From Taxillus chinensis (taxonomy: Eukaryota > Streptophyta > Magnoliopsida > Santalales > Loranthaceae), in NCBI GenBank assembly GCA_023512835.1, contig CM042089.1, forward strand, positions 18,294,438 to 18,358,437: a stretch of DNA of 64,000 bases, read 5' to 3'. The notes below the pieces were generated by a model that did no database searches, was not told where the DNA came from, and was given only the letters and a program-made list of their open reading frames with translations. Below, piece by piece: positions 12,721 to 25,575 of this stretch (its first letter is position 1; the number at the start of each line of letters is the position of its first letter). Position numbers and translations under genes: made by a program.

Positions 12721-14930
12721 GTAAGATTTCATGCTTATCACTAAACATATGGCCTTCGTGGTCTAGCCATAGTGTGAGCGTAGTGACAGGACACTTACAT
12801 AGACATAGGTATACACTCCTGCATTTAAATATTAGGTATGATTGTTGCATAAAAGGGTTGTTCAGAAGTGAGTTTCTTGCTACGATGTCAAGTTTATCGA
12901 GTTAACTTGGCCAAAGCTAAACAAGGATCGAAAACATATGCCCTCAAACTTTTAGTTGACCTTATAGTTTTGATCAAGTTGTTTTGAGACTATTGTGCTA
13001 AATATAATGTTATATTGTTGGATGTTTGTATTGACTTGAGATGTCTTATATTTATATCATACTTGTTCTATGCTAGTGTGAGATGTAAGAATGCACAACA
13101 TTACTCTTTTGTATGAATATACAATTGACATGTTATGACAATACTTGCTAATGAGTTCTCATATAGTATGCTAATCATCAACTCATTAATCTTTCAAGTA
13201 CAGAGTTACATAATTTCATGAAATATTGAAATTTGGAGAGGTGATATGAAATCTTGTGAGTTATTTTTGCTTATGAAATATTATACTTTGTTAGAATTTA
13301 ATAATGAAAAGAATAATATTTAATTAAATTTTATTTTATTTATAAAAAAATATTTTTTTAAAAAAATTATTTTAGAAATAATTTGAATTTTATTAAATAA
13401 AACGAGTTAAAGAGGTTTATAGAGTACTTAAAATCTAATACAAATCTGAATTTTTGAAAAATTAATAAATTTAAATTTGATCGTGCCAATTCAAACTCCA
13501 CCGAATTTATTCTCATTTTCTAATCGCTGTAGATTTAAAGATACGAGGGTTAGTGACACTAGCCAAAGTAGTGATATAAAAGCAGGCAAATCAAGTAGTA
13601 AAGGATAGAAAATTACACCTAAAGTTACCATTCTCACAAAGAATTAGTGCACAAATAGGGTGAACAAGTGATGAAATATTTCTTTAACTAATTATCTAAA
13701 GAAATCATTCAAAAGATTTGTTTTTGTAATTTTTCTTTAATTAATTATCAAAGGTAGAACCCTCATAAGAACAACAATGCTATAAAACGTTTTAGGTTTT
13801 AGAAATTTAGGAGTTGATAATTCATATTTCGAGACTTACAAGGGTTTAATTTTGTTACTCTTCCAATATATTAGGCTTTCTAATAGAATGACAATTTTAT
13901 TCCTTAGAATGACAACACTTATCTTTTTTCCATTTTGTCAATGCAAAGAAAATTAATGGTAATCCCAAAACCATTTGGTAGTCCATGTGAATTGGGATTA
14001 CAAAAAACACACTTATTTCAACAAAGGACATAGATTTACTGAAGGCCACACTCATTTTAATTCCCTTTTGTCATAATAGTTTTTTTGAGAACAGCTGTTG
14101 ACTTTATTCTCTATTTTTATGTCTTTTACCACTATTCATGCCAAATAATTAGGAGCAAACAAGAAAAAGATACATGTGTAAATGGAAGTATGGAACGACA
14201 TTATGTAGTCAATGAGCTCGATGCACGCGATGCCATGCCACGTTCAGGCATCACATGCAAACTTCCTCGATACGTACGTGCACTTCTGCTTCATTACGTA
14301 CAAATTCATTGGTCCAAACGCCTTGCGAGATATATACTGCCACATGCATTCCTCTCACCACTACAGCAGATCTCTCACCGCTACATGCAAGAGATACCAC
14401 ACCTGCATGCAATTGAGATGTTTAGTTTGTCCATCACGTGCATTTTCTATATTCCCTTGTATTAATTCCATATTTCCATTTCATAGGCATTGCTTGTCAT
14501 TGAGTTCATTAAGCCATAAATCCCGTAAAAACTTAAACAAAACACTAAACAAAACAAAACTCCAGAAAAAACCCTAATAATAATATAATGTGAGAAAAAC
14601 GTTAAGAGAAATACACAAATTTATTACATACTTAATCATATAAAACATGGGTTATACACGTCGGTTAGTAAAAGGTAATAATATTACAATTTTTACCAAA
14701 TGTGTTCTCCAAATATCCATCCACCTGTACCTGGGGGGCTGGTCATGGTGTTAATTATTGGCCAATTGGGATGGTACAAGATGGCTATTCTTATTTATTA
14801 TTGTTATTATTTGAAAATAATAATAATAATTATTATTATTATTATATTGAAAAATCATGCTCGAATGTGAAGTTTGATTTGACGTTGTCTTTGAAAAAGG
14901 CTGTGGCAGGCTCAAAATGGTAGGAGAAGG
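12721..14930. other. Intergenic, no gene seen
   Basis: The stretch is AT-rich with no supported coding frame. About 14210-14420 is less AT-rich and dense in CATGCA and TACGTA palindromes (for example near 14272, 14343, 14382 and 14405), the RY-type core bound by B3 factors. No transcript start or reading frame makes it a convincing promoter. Confidence 0.5.
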
Positions 14931-14941
14931 TAAAGAGCATG

Positions 14942-15034
14942 AAGCGTGGGTGCTTGCCATTTACCACGCTTGGCATGGCTTCTCTTGGCCTGCTTTTTTT
15001 CTTTTTCTGGATAAAAAGGATACCGTAGGCCAAG
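14942..15034 (+). other. Two adjacent perfect inverted repeats (hairpin pair)
   Basis: AAGCGTGG (14942-14949) pairs with CCACGCTT (14964-14971), with partly matching outer sequence. CTTGGCCT (14984-14991) pairs with AGGCCAAG (15027-15034), followed by a run of G. A T-rich run lies in the second loop. The pair could be a structured RNA, the edge of a small transposon, or chance. Confidence 0.4.
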
Positions 15035-16009
15035 GGGGGGCCTTAAAATAAAGCATATATATATATATATACATATATATACATGCTCGCGAGCGCTTTC
15101 CCTATTCACATTTAAAAAAACAAAAAGAAATTAGGCCCATATTAATTGTAGTCATAAATTAATGCACATCGAAATTTTGAATGTGGCCTCCACTCCAACC
15201 ATTTGTGGAAAACAACACTAAAAAAATTAACATATCTCAAAACCCATAAATTAAAGAAGAAGAAGAGGAAAAAAAAAAGTATTCACCATAAATAATCCAC
15301 CTCGAAAATGGGATTATAAAGATGAAAACTCCAACTCCATCAATCCCAAAAACCATCCTAGCAAAAAAAAAAAAAACATTACATAAATAAACCCATGCGG
15401 CTCAAAGATTAAGGAAGACTCCAAAAAAAAAAACTACTCCCAAAGCTCTTCAAATCCCGTTGCCCAATACGTCAAACACCAAACCCGCATCATTTCCCAT
15501 GCCCGACTGTTCCCACACTCCATATCATCATTTTCAGCTTAGGAAGACAAGTAAGTGGAAGGGAAAAAAAGAAGCTTAGGATAAATAACAAACATTATTA
15601 TTTTGTTTGGGACTTGGGAGTCACATTGTAATGATTTAATTAGCATTTATCGTAGTTAACTCACAAATAATAAGACACATATGGGCTGGATACTTGATAA
15701 GATATGTTCATTGAATATTTTATATGATAATGATTATTATGATAACGATAATAAATTAAGGGGAAAACATAAAAGTTGCTTTCTTTTCACCGTAACCTTC
15801 TGTTGTTGATGTTAGTTGCCACAGTGATTTGGATATGAAAGCCCCCATCTTTTCATGTCCATCCGACACTGATAGTTGATTGTTGATACACACCCTTGGC
15901 TTTGTTCGTGTCCTCTTTTTGACTCTGCTTCTTTCTTCCCCTGTTTCTTCCTCATTCATTCATTCGTCTGCGTTTTTGTTCTTAGAGAGTTAGAGAGAGA
16001 GAGAGAGTG
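15035..16009 (+). promoter_or_regulatory. Upstream region and 5' leader of the kelch gene
   Basis: An (AT)n tract lies at about 15055-15083 and several A-rich runs at 15100-15450. The last about 60 bp before the start codon are TC-rich and then turn into a GA microsatellite (about 15986-16008) that reaches the ATG at 16010. GA/CT repeats in 5' leaders are common in plants. No clear TATA box was fixed. Confidence 0.4.
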
Positions 16010-19000
16010 ATGTCTGTTGGCGGTGAAGTAGCTGCAAAAAAGAAGGCAATGTGGCTCTACCCAAAGGTTTTGGGGTTCAGTCCATCTGAGAGATGGGGGC
16101 ACTCTGCTTGCTACTCCAATGGGTCTGTTTATGTCTTTGGGGTATGTACAGTTTTCACCCAGAACAGAAAATTAAGTTTTTATTTTTATTTTTCCCTATC
16201 TCCATATCCATCCTTATGCCTTTGAATTCTCTTCGTAAATATAATTTATCTACTTTTATATATATGGAAATTTTGTCGCCAAGAATTCATGTCTATCTGG
16301 GTAATAATGACAATGAGACTTTCGGTTGCAGGTTTTAGTTCTTTCCTGATTTGAACACTTTTGATTTTGCTTTGTGTTGGTTGCACTTCCTTAAGTAGGA
16401 CAGTTATTTGGTGTCATGGTAACAAAAATCCTGCCTTCTTCAAATAGAAAGGTTACATTTTTTTTTTCTCTTCTTTCTGTTGTTTTCCCTCTTTGTCCAG
16501 TTCCTTAATTTCTTGGTTCTTCTTAAAACTGTGCATATTTGTTCCGTGGATGACATATTGTCACGCCACCACATTCATTCCAACAAACAGATGCTTTTTA
16601 ATAGCAATAGTTTTAGTGGATTTTTTTTACTCTGTTTTCGTATTCTTTCTTAGGCTTGGTCAGCACTTTCAGCTTCATACTTAAGTCACTATAATGCAAA
16701 CTTTCGCCTCTTATCCTTCCTTTTGATGTTGGTGTCTTATTCTCCCCCTTTTCTGGCTAAAACCACTCTCACTCACCACCCCCTTGTTCTTTTTGCACAT
16801 TTTCTAATCATTTCAGGGATGTTGTGGAGGGTTGCACTTTAGCGATGTCCTAGTGCTAGATCTCAACACAATGGCATGGAACACCCTCGTCACGGTAGGT
16901 CATGGCCCAGGCCCACGAGACAGTCACAGCGCTGTACTTGTGGGGCACAACCGGATGATAGTGTTTGGGGGAACAAATGGTGGGAAGAAGGTGAATGATC
17001 TCCATGTATTGGATCTCGGGTCAAAGGAGTGGACACAGCCTGAATGCAAAGGACAGCCTCCTGCACCTCGCGAGAGCCATTCTGCAACCCTCGTTGGTGA
17101 TGAGAATTTGGTTATATTTGGAGGGAGTGGGGAAGGAGAAGGAAACTACTTAAATGATTTGTATATTTTAAATTTGAAAACTCTGAGGTGGACTTCTCCC
17201 GAGGTGAAGGGCAACGTTCCAATCCCCAGGGATAGTCACATTGCTGTGGCCATAGGGAGCAAGATGTTTGTCTATGGTGGTGACTCTGGCGACCGGTACC
17301 ATGGTGATGTTGATATGTTTGATATTGACAAACTAACTTGGACAAAGGTATGAAGTTAAGGTGAAAAATGAACTAAACATAATTCTGAGGTAATTGAAGT
17401 TGTTTGCTGATGGTTGTATCTTGTTGTTCCACAGTTGGCAGTTCAAGGTTCTTGGCCTGGTGTAAGGGCAGGACATGCAACAGCCTGTATAGGGACAAAG
17501 GCAAGTTATCGTATATGTTTCTTATTATCATCTGAGTGGCAGACGCAACCTAAACCTTATATTTGAACACATGTATTTATTCTGAGATATTATTGAGCAT
17601 CTACCTTATCCATCGTTCAACTGTTTCATCACTGTAAAGACCCGAATTTGGAGGATGATTGGCCATTATTAATAGGTGTATACGCTAAATTATAATATGG
17701 ATTGGAAAAAGTCACCAATTCATGATTTTTATGTAGGTTTATGTTATTGGTGGGGTCGGTGACAAGCATTACTTCAACGATGTTTGGGTCCTGGATGTGA
17801 GTGCTTGTTCATGGACTCAGCTCGAGATACATGGCCAGCAACCGCAAGGACGCTTTTCTCATTCAGCCATTGTCACCAACTCAGACATAGCCATTTTTGG
17901 AGGGTACGCCTCTCCCCCTTTCACAGTGATCAATACCTTCATATTCACATCTATTTCTGGATTTTCAGGTGTGGGGAGGATGAGCGCCCTCTCAATGAAT
18001 TGCTCATATTACAGCTTGGATCTGAGCATCCTAATGGGCGTTACAACATTTCCCTGTGCAAGATATTTGGGAACCATTTGAATAGAGGGAAGAGAAGATT
18101 CCAAACGGAAGATGCTGGAAACCACCAGGTGTGAAAATTTGGCTGGTTTTCTGTATTTTGGAACATTTAGTTGATTCTGATTTGTTAGACTACAAAGTGG
18201 AAACTAGATTTAGACTTTATAAGTGATTCTATACATTTTACATTCTCTGTGGCCAGTTTGTAATTAAGGTGGGGAAGGGCCTTATGGGTGGTGAGATCTG
18301 AGAAGGTCATACCTGCTCCTCAATCCAAACTAGGCTATAAGATGGATAACAGAACTTTTACATGCATTCTTGCAGAAAGCTATGCCTTTGACAAATAATC
18401 TAGTGCCAAGAAATGGAGCTCATGACCCAGGACTGAAGCAATGTTTGGGTTTCACTTCAGGTCAGTCCTACATGAAAATTCATAATGATTCGTCTCTGTA
18501 ATCTGCTAGGCGAGATTTACCCAATATATTTTGTTCTTCTAGATACTCTTCATCCCAAGAGGAGGAGAACAAGCAATTCGAAAGTATGGGAATTTGAGTC
18601 TGAACAAGAAGAGCACTCACTCTCCCTTTCCCAGAACTCATCTCCTTCTCAATCAGATCAAGAACAGGCCACGGTCAAGAATGCCACGGATTCTATCATG
18701 GGAGCTCATGGATTTCCTTTCTTTAAGCACCGACATAAGAACCACAGTAGTTATGAATCTAAAACTGCTGCAATTAACAAAAAGGACTCTCAAAATATGT
18801 TTTGCAGAACCTCCGAGGATCACCAAACCTCGGCTAAGGGGCGTCCTAAACTGCTTAACCCCAAAGAATTTGTTCATTCTGCCCAACGAAGCATGCTAGA
18901 ACCTCAAATCCCAACAGCGGTGCCCAAGGCCCCAGAGGCAGTTCCCTTTCTGAACATGGTACGTTACCATTTAAGATTTCCCCTAGTCATTGAGGTGTGG

Positions 19001-19618
19001 CCTTCCTTTCTGCATTTTATACTTTAGAACTCGGAGCTTTTCACTTGCATATGTACTTAACTTTATCCTTGAAATCTGTACATTAGATTGGAGCTGAGAT
19101 TCGAGGTATGGTTGATGGTGTTTTCGATTCAGGTTTCCTGATGACTACAATGCTCGATGGCAAGCTATTCAGAGGGGTCCTCTTTGCTCCCGTAAGGTTC
19201 CCAAACCTGAATATATCAACTCAAATAATTGTAAACCCATACAAAACTCATACATTTGAAATGTCAGTATTTTAAGGCTTGTTATTACTCGTTGTTGGGA
19301 TTGGACATCATCAATCAGGGACCAGGTATTGTCCCAAAGGCCCCTGTCCCTCAGGCCTCAGCTCCAACAAGTCACCCTGCTGTTGCTCAACCACAGTCCA
19401 TCACGAGCCATTCATCTCCAACTTCTTTTTGGAGGTCCCAGCAAGCGGTCCTGGGGTCGATGCCGGAGTCCAGTCAAGCTCGAGGGCCCCAACCATCTCC
19501 GGTGGTGGTGAGAGACGCTGCAGCATCACAAGACAAGGGGGCAACAAGTCTTAAAAGTGATCTTCAAGGTGTGGTTCTCACCCTTGGAAGCCCTGGGAGT
19601 GGCGGTCAGGATAAGTAG
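16010..19618 (+). CDS. Kelch-repeat (galactose oxidase/kelch superfamily) protein
   Basis: Nine exons join in frame to 653 aa: 16010-16141, 16817-17347, 17435-17500, 17737-17903, 17969-18128, 18376-18460, 18543-18958, 19087-19191, 19319-19618. Residues 15-18 are WLYP, followed by about six kelch blades to about residue 330, each with an RxxHS or RxGH motif, a VFGG or IGG strand end and a later Trp (RWGHSACY, RDSHSAVL, RESHSATL, RDSHIAVA, RAGHATACI, RFSHSAIV). A Ser-rich linker follows, then a conserved C-terminal block (IGAEIRGMVDGVFDSGFL) and a low-complexity tail. It resembles the plant At5g18590 type, related in its kelch part to acyl-CoA-binding kelch proteins but without an ACB domain. 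Its function is unknown; kelch propellers usually bind proteins. Intron 3 begins with GC (17501) after AAAG. A start 3 nt upstream would need GTG. Confidence 0.9.
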
Positions 19619-21100
19619 GTAGCATCACTTAACATTTGAAGAAAATCTGTATATTTTTGACAGATTGCCATCCCTTTGTCGCGAATGGTTTTGGGATGTA
19701 GGTTTGGGAGTTAGGTATGTTGGTTGATTGGTCCACGGTCAGCCTTCTGTTTTAATTAAGTCACGGGCTGAGGTTTTGCGCGCGGTTAATGTTACTGAAG
19801 AAACGAGATGAATCAGTGTTAATTTTGGTAAAAACCAAACTCTCAACTCGTATAGTAATGGGTAATGGTTAATTTTCATTTGAAAGCAAATGAAAGCAAA
19901 TGGGTAATGGTTAATTTCATGCAGGCAGAATACAGATAATTGGCAGTCATGTCTCTTACTGTAGTTTGCAGGAGGGGTTAGGCAAAAATGGGGTCTTTCT
20001 CACCTGTCTGTCATGTCAGCACTGTGTTTTTTTTTCTTCTTCTTTTTTTTTTTCTTCATCCACCCCAAATTGGAAAGAGGTAAAAAGATTAAAATAAAGA
20101 GGTAAGAGGGGTGGGTGGGAATCTACTTTCCTCTGAAGTAAGTGGGGTTGGGGTTGGCGGTGGCAACACAACACAGACAGAAGACATGACCTGCAAGGCG
20201 GGCCAGGGACACTTACTTGGGCAGTGCCTTCACTTGACTTGAGGGAACTGAAGTGAGGCCTTTGTATTATTCTAAAGATTGAAAATTTAAAATCCCTGTC
20301 CCTGTGTGACTATGGGTCATGGGTGGGGGGGCAGCGTTGAATTTACCTTTGGAGCCGTTAACAGACTCTCCTCCGCTGTTAATCTTTTATAATTAAAAAG
20401 TCATCAAACTTATTTTTATAATTATAGATATAACTTGATGATAATCTTTGTATATGTATTTTGTGAAGCTCCGGTTTATTTCTCCCGAATGACTTTTTTG
20501 TGTTACATTTTCCTTACTTTTCTTCATTATCTATAGCTTATTTATTAATGAATACAATTAATTAGTAAGTGCAACTTCAACTTCATGTTTTGTCCAATTT
20601 ATGTCTTTCGCGTGATGCAAGTTTGATTCTTCTTCCTAGCATTTCCTCTACATTTTTTACCATTTGTAAGGAAATATATTTTCAAAGAGCATATTTTAAA
20701 AAAAATGAATTTCATAAAAAATTGTTAAAAAATTAAAACATAGTGAATTAAAGTAATAAAATAACAAATTTTAATATTATTTGAGATTTCAATTAAAATT
20801 AAATTTATATTTAAAAATAAAAAACAGTCCTATTTTTTTTAAAAAAAAAACCATACAAATCTTATTAAGATGGTTAAACATAAGATGAAAATAACTTAAT
20901 GACATTTTATTTTTTTAATACAAGAAAACAAATTTTTTTAAAAAAAATACAAAATATAGCCTTGAATTTCCGTTAATTAAAATATGAAAGCAGTGCTCGT
21001 AGGTCGTCAGGGGCACCAACCAACGAACCACGTGCCGTGTGGAATACATTTTTTTTTTATTTTTTATAGAAAATTTAATTTAATTAGTTAATTAATCGCT
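19619..21100. other. 3' flank of the kelch gene, then AT-rich intergenic DNA
   Basis: The first few hundred bases are probably 3' UTR; the 3' end is not visible. Short direct repeats of GGGTAATGGTTAATTT occur at 19859 and 19902. From 20400 onward the sequence is A/T homopolymer-rich with no gene. Confidence 0.45.
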
Positions 21101-21149
21101 GTTGTCATTGGGAAGGCTAGTATTATTATTATTAGTAGCAGCAGCAGTA

Positions 21150-21540
21150 GTTGCAGACGGGGAGGGGGCCCACCACAATAGGTGAGAGTAGGAGTGACGT
21201 GGCGGGTCCCCAAAAGCGCAGAAAAGATGGCTCCCGCGCATCCCGCGCGACGTGCTGAGGGGAGGGGTCCCACACGAGTACGCCACGTCATTGTCCAGAT
21301 TGGTTGATCTGACGGCTGACGACTGACGATGTCAAGTCAATAAGGACAGTGAGTGAGAGTGAGAGTGGGAGAGAGAGAGAGAGTTGAGATGAAACGAGGC
21401 AAGTGCTGTGCTGTGATGCAGTCAGTGGGCGTCACATCAGCCCCCCCGCAGGTCTCCCGTCTCGTCCGAGGTGACCCCTCGTTTGACGTTTATTACATCA
21501 TCCCCCACGCAACCCCCAACCCCAGCCTTTCTTCTTCTTA
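21150..21540. promoter_or_regulatory. GC-rich island with paired G/C-box elements and TCP-type sites
   Basis: This patch is far richer in GC than its surroundings. TGACGTGGC (21195-21203) and GCCACGTCA (21282-21290) are a perfect 9-bp inverted repeat of a bZIP-type ACGT element. GGGCCCAC (21166-21173) and GGTCCCAC (21266-21273) match the class I TCP consensus GGNCCCAC. A GA-rich stretch near 21346-21383 looks like a 5' leader and is followed by a 50-codon frame from the ATG at 21389 with no recognised similarity. It may be the promoter of a lost or non-coding transcript. Confidence 0.4.
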
Positions 21541-22321
21541 GTTTTTTTTCCTAAATCGGATATACTAGAACACTTTTTTTAAAATGAATTTTAATTTTGC
21601 CTTTTCGAACATAAACCCAAAAAAAAAAAAAAAAGGTTGTCCTTATTATTATGATGATACTTGGTCTGATGGGCCTAGCGTTTTTTACATAATGGACATA
21701 TGTAGATCGTTTTACATTAATCTCATTATAAAAATGATCTAATCTTTTTTTTTATATAGTCAAATTCTCACGCTTCTTACATTCAATTAAATTAAATTGA
21801 TACATTTTTTAAAAAAAAAATTCATATGAAATTCTTACACATGCATTCATAAATGGACTTTACATGCATCAAACTACTGTTACAATTGATTGTAGTGCCA
21901 CCTAAGTTATATGGGCCTGGTTTGGATCAAAATCTTACCGAAATGCAATTTATTTTGGACACTTGTATTCAATCACGGAAACTTTGGGGAAGTAATGTAA
22001 ATCATCCCAAATTATGCATACATCGTGTAGAGTCTCATTATAATGCCAATGGTCAACATTGTGTTCATTCAACTCTTGCACGTCAGTAGTTAATTATACC
22101 AATTGAGTTCATGCTCAGAAGACGACACATCATGTATATACATAAGCAGGCTATTCAATCTCTGAGTCGCTCCGTACGTGATTAGTACGAAAATAATTTG
22201 GATACACACCATATATTAATCAGCAATATAATTTGGTTAAGAATTAAATCAATTAATCAGAATTGAATAGGATTCAAGATTTAATGCATAGTGCAGTTAA
22301 GACTTTTTTTTTTTTTTTTTT

Positions 22322-22870
22322 TGGTTTACATTGCGATAATGCAATACAGATTTTTCCAAATTTAAATTTAAAAGTTCAAAGAGGTTGAAAAGAAAGTGAA
22401 AGGGATTTAATATATAAAGACATTAATTGATACCTTCCCAAAATTGGAAGGAATTATTTTTTAAATTACAAAAAGGCACGGTAATATCATTCAAAAAATC
22501 ATTACCTCAATTTTTCAAGCTTTAAAACAATGTAAGTTAATAGCTAAAACATTTGAAAATTTTGTGTTCCATAAAATACTATGTAATTATTACTTGAAGG
22601 ATTAAAAAAAACAATATTTATATAATCTGTGTTAATGTGCATAGTAATTTATTATTTTTTTATAATATTATTACTATAAGAAAAAATATAGATGGTAGCC
22701 AAATACACAATCCTAGATGAAAAAAATTAAATTTTATTTTATATTTTCCTACTCGATTACGTTTACTTTGCTAAAAAGTTCCATTCGAAAAAGTATTTTA
22801 AAAAATTATTTGTGAATACCTTCTTTCACTGTTATGTTATATTATTAATTTTTAAAAAAAAAATATTTAA
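22322..22870 (+). repeat. Old direct duplication, copy 1
   Basis: Landmarks in order are a (T)n run, TTTAAATTTAAAAGTT, GAAAGTGAAAGG, AAGGCAC...TAATATCATT, then ATTACTTGAAGGATTAAAAAAA and GATGGTAGCCAAATACACA. The same order recurs in broken form at 23836-25575. The sequence is non-coding. Confidence 0.75.
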
Positions 22871-24159
22871 AAATATGTTACTAAATGGTAGAGATGCATC
22901 GGTTAAATATCAAACAATGCCAAAGAACACGTAGAATCTAAGGTGAGGTTGAGGCGTACGGTGCTATGGAATTATAGATCATTTATTAAGCTTATTTACA
23001 CACTTTGCATTGTTAATTGTATTTCATGTACTACTAAAGACTAGCATGGACACCATTGTGTAAAAGGGACTTGCTCACTGATGTGTAGTTATATACTATG
23101 ACACTTTGTACTTTCTTTTATACAAATGATATATGCAATCAACTTACGAAATTAAAATTATTTTAAAATTGTGTCTAATGTGCTGGACTGTGATTGGTGT
23201 ATAAATTTATTATTTCTTCTCCACTAGTATGATATATTGTCATGTCGTCAAGGTTACACACCGATTATGTACCATTGGTGGTACTTAACATTACTATTTG
23301 TTTTATTGATGTATTATTTCATATATAAGTATGTGGAGAGTTGTATACATTGTTGAAACTGTGATGAATGATGTAGTGTTTATTTATTATAAATGGTAAA
23401 AAGATGTGTGTCGTTAATTTCTAACTCATTGAGAAAGCATATAATTGGTTACAATATATGACTATACATATTACATGTGAGACAACACTCTTTTATGTAA
23501 ATTGTTTATATTTTAGTTATCAAATTTTTGACTTTTCATATGCATGTATAAGAGTTACTTATCCACTTTCATAATTTATGAAATTTATAAATGTGATAGG
23601 TTGTTTCTTATATATTTTAATTGGAAATTAAAGAATAATAAAAGATAATCTTATTTAAAATTTTATTTTTGTCTGACTATATAAATTTATATAATAAAAT
23701 AAAAGAGAATAAATTTAAAATCTTTTTAATTTTATATACCATTTATTTCACTTTGTATGACCTCTTGCACTTGAGTTGTTTCACTTGCTTGATCCATCCC
23801 AATCCCCGTATATTAATGAACGAGTGCCCTCCATTTGTTTTACACTGCAATGTGAATTTTTTCAAATTCAAATTTAAAAGTTTATTGAGGGCTTTGAAAT
23901 GAAAGTGAAAGGAAGTAAAATATTCCAATGAAACATAATATATAAAAGTGGCCAATAATTAATACCTTCACAAAATGGATAGATAAATTTCGAATTGCAA
24001 GAAGGCACACTAATATCATTACTTGTTCCAAAATTCGCCTCATCCACTAATAACCTAAAGAGTAGTAGTACATAAAATTTTTATTCATATCAAATTAATA
24101 TAAGGAAAGATATTATTGTACGGATTATTTACATATTATACTCACGAATAAACTTTTCA

Positions 24160-24531
24160 TAAAGTACTAAAGTATTCTATATTTTTTCTAAATTTAAACT
24201 AATTTTTATTTTCTTATACAAATATATCAAAATAGATTATCTTACTTATTTTTGATATCATTAAAATAATATTTCTGCTTTTATTTTTATCATTTGTTTT
24301 TCTTTCTTATTTTTTACCATTCAATTTTTACTTTTTAACTATTATATTTTATAATTTAATAATCATATTAAGTCAACAGTGCTTTCAACTGTATTGAAAA
24401 ATACTATACAAACCTCATGACAAAAATTAAATACAAGACTTATGCTGTAATAATGATTTTATAACTTTTTTATTTTTTCTCTTAAATAAAAATAAACATA
24501 TTCATATAGAAAATATGCTTTTAGTACTTTA
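24160..24531. mobile_element. MITE-like element, 372 bp
   Basis: Perfect 12-bp terminal inverted repeats TAAAGTACTAAA (24160-24171) and TTTAGTACTTTA (24520-24531) continue as weaker inverted similarity inside. The interior is AT-rich and non-coding. The element interrupts copy 2 of the local duplication, consistent with insertion. A related sequence lies in intron 16 of the Lon gene (about 57070-57440). No target-site duplication was recognised, so the superfamily is not assigned. Confidence 0.65.
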
Positions 24532-24767
24532 AAGCAAATGTTACTTTATCATTCTTTCAAGTTTTAAAACAGAATAAGTTAGCCATTGTTTGATACCAAT
24601 ACTCGAAATGTTTGTGCTGTTTTCAAATACAATTTTTTTTTTAATGTTTGATAATATTTTTATTTTTGGTTTACAAAAACAAGTTATCTTTAAAAGTGAA
24701 AAAATAAAAATACATTTTACATGTTTTCATTTTTTTGTTTTATGCAAACCCACTCTATTCCCCCGTC

Positions 24768-24899
24768 GATCTAATCCGACGGTACCTCCCTAGTATGGTC
24801 CGATTTGGCGACACCCTCTCCCTATGTGATCCAGTCCGGTGATGCCGTCCCCTACGCGATCCAGTCCAGCAATGCCTCCCCACGTCCGATCTGGTGACC
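24768..24899 (+). repeat. GC-rich minisatellite, 30-bp unit, four full copies plus a part
   Basis: Four consecutive 30-bp units start at 24768, 24798, 24828 and 24858, with a partial fifth at 24888. They share the core GATCCAGTCC followed by a CC-rich tail such as GTCCCCTACGC. Units 3 and 4 are the most alike. The array is GC-rich within extremely AT-rich DNA. Confidence 0.85.
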
Positions 24900-24999
24900 A
24901 TTCTGTTTTTTTTTTTTTTAAATTATTTTTAATTTTACAGGAAATAACTTCCAAACAAATAAGGACATATTTTATAAAATTTTTTTTCATTTTTTAAAC

Positions 25000-25090
25000 A
25001 AAAAAAAAAAAAAAAAATATAAAAAAAAAAAAAAAAAATAATAAAAAACATAATATATAATAAATAATAAAAAAAAAAATAATTAAATTT

Positions 25091-25123
<33 letters not shown>
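25000..25123. repeat. Long A runs followed by a T31 run (potential fold-back)
   Basis: Two A18 runs (25000-25017 and 25021-25038) and an AT-rich spacer precede 31 consecutive T residues (25093-25123). The arms could pair as a hairpin. Run lengths in such DNA are prone to assembly error. Confidence 0.7.
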
Positions 25124-25129
<6 letters not shown>

Positions 25130-25575
25130 AATATTTTAAAATAATTTAATTATAATTTTATTAAATTCCTATCTAATTTATTAGAAACCAGTTTTTCAAT
25201 ATACTTTTTAAAAGCACTTTTTTGAAAGCAGAAAAGAAAAACAACTTCAAATTGTTTCATACGACTAAAGTTTTTTTTTTTTTTTTATGTTGGGTTTCAT
25301 ACGAATATTACGTAATTGTTACTTGAAGGATTAAAAAAAATATTGTATAATGTGTTCACGTGCATACTAATTTATTAATTTTTAAATATTATTAGAATAA
25401 AAAAAATAGATGGTAGCCAAATACACATGTGATCAAAGAAGAAAAAAATAATTTTACTTTATATTTTCTACTCGGCCACATTTGTTTTGTGAAAAAGTTT
25501 CATTCAAAATTTTATTTTTATACGTTATTTCCCATTTATTCACTGTTTATATTATTAAATTTTAAAAATTTAATT

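Larger units (their letters stand above)
23836..25575 (+). repeat. Old direct duplication, copy 2, split by later insertions
   Basis: Segments matching copy 1 lie at about 23836-24030 (CAAATTTAAAAGTTTA, GAAAGTGAAAGGAA, AAGGCACACTAATATCATT), about 24545-24590 (TTTCAAGTTTTAAAACA) and about 25285-25575 (TTACTTGAAGGATTAAAAAAA, GATGGTAGCCAAATACACA). The gaps hold a MITE (24160-24531) and a stretch with a minisatellite and long A/T runs (24590-25285). The order is preserved, so the copies descend from one tandem duplication. Confidence 0.72.

Noticed and set aside
21853..22089. 78-codon open frame
   Set aside because: It has no recognised family, no promoter context, and composition typical of random AT-rich DNA.
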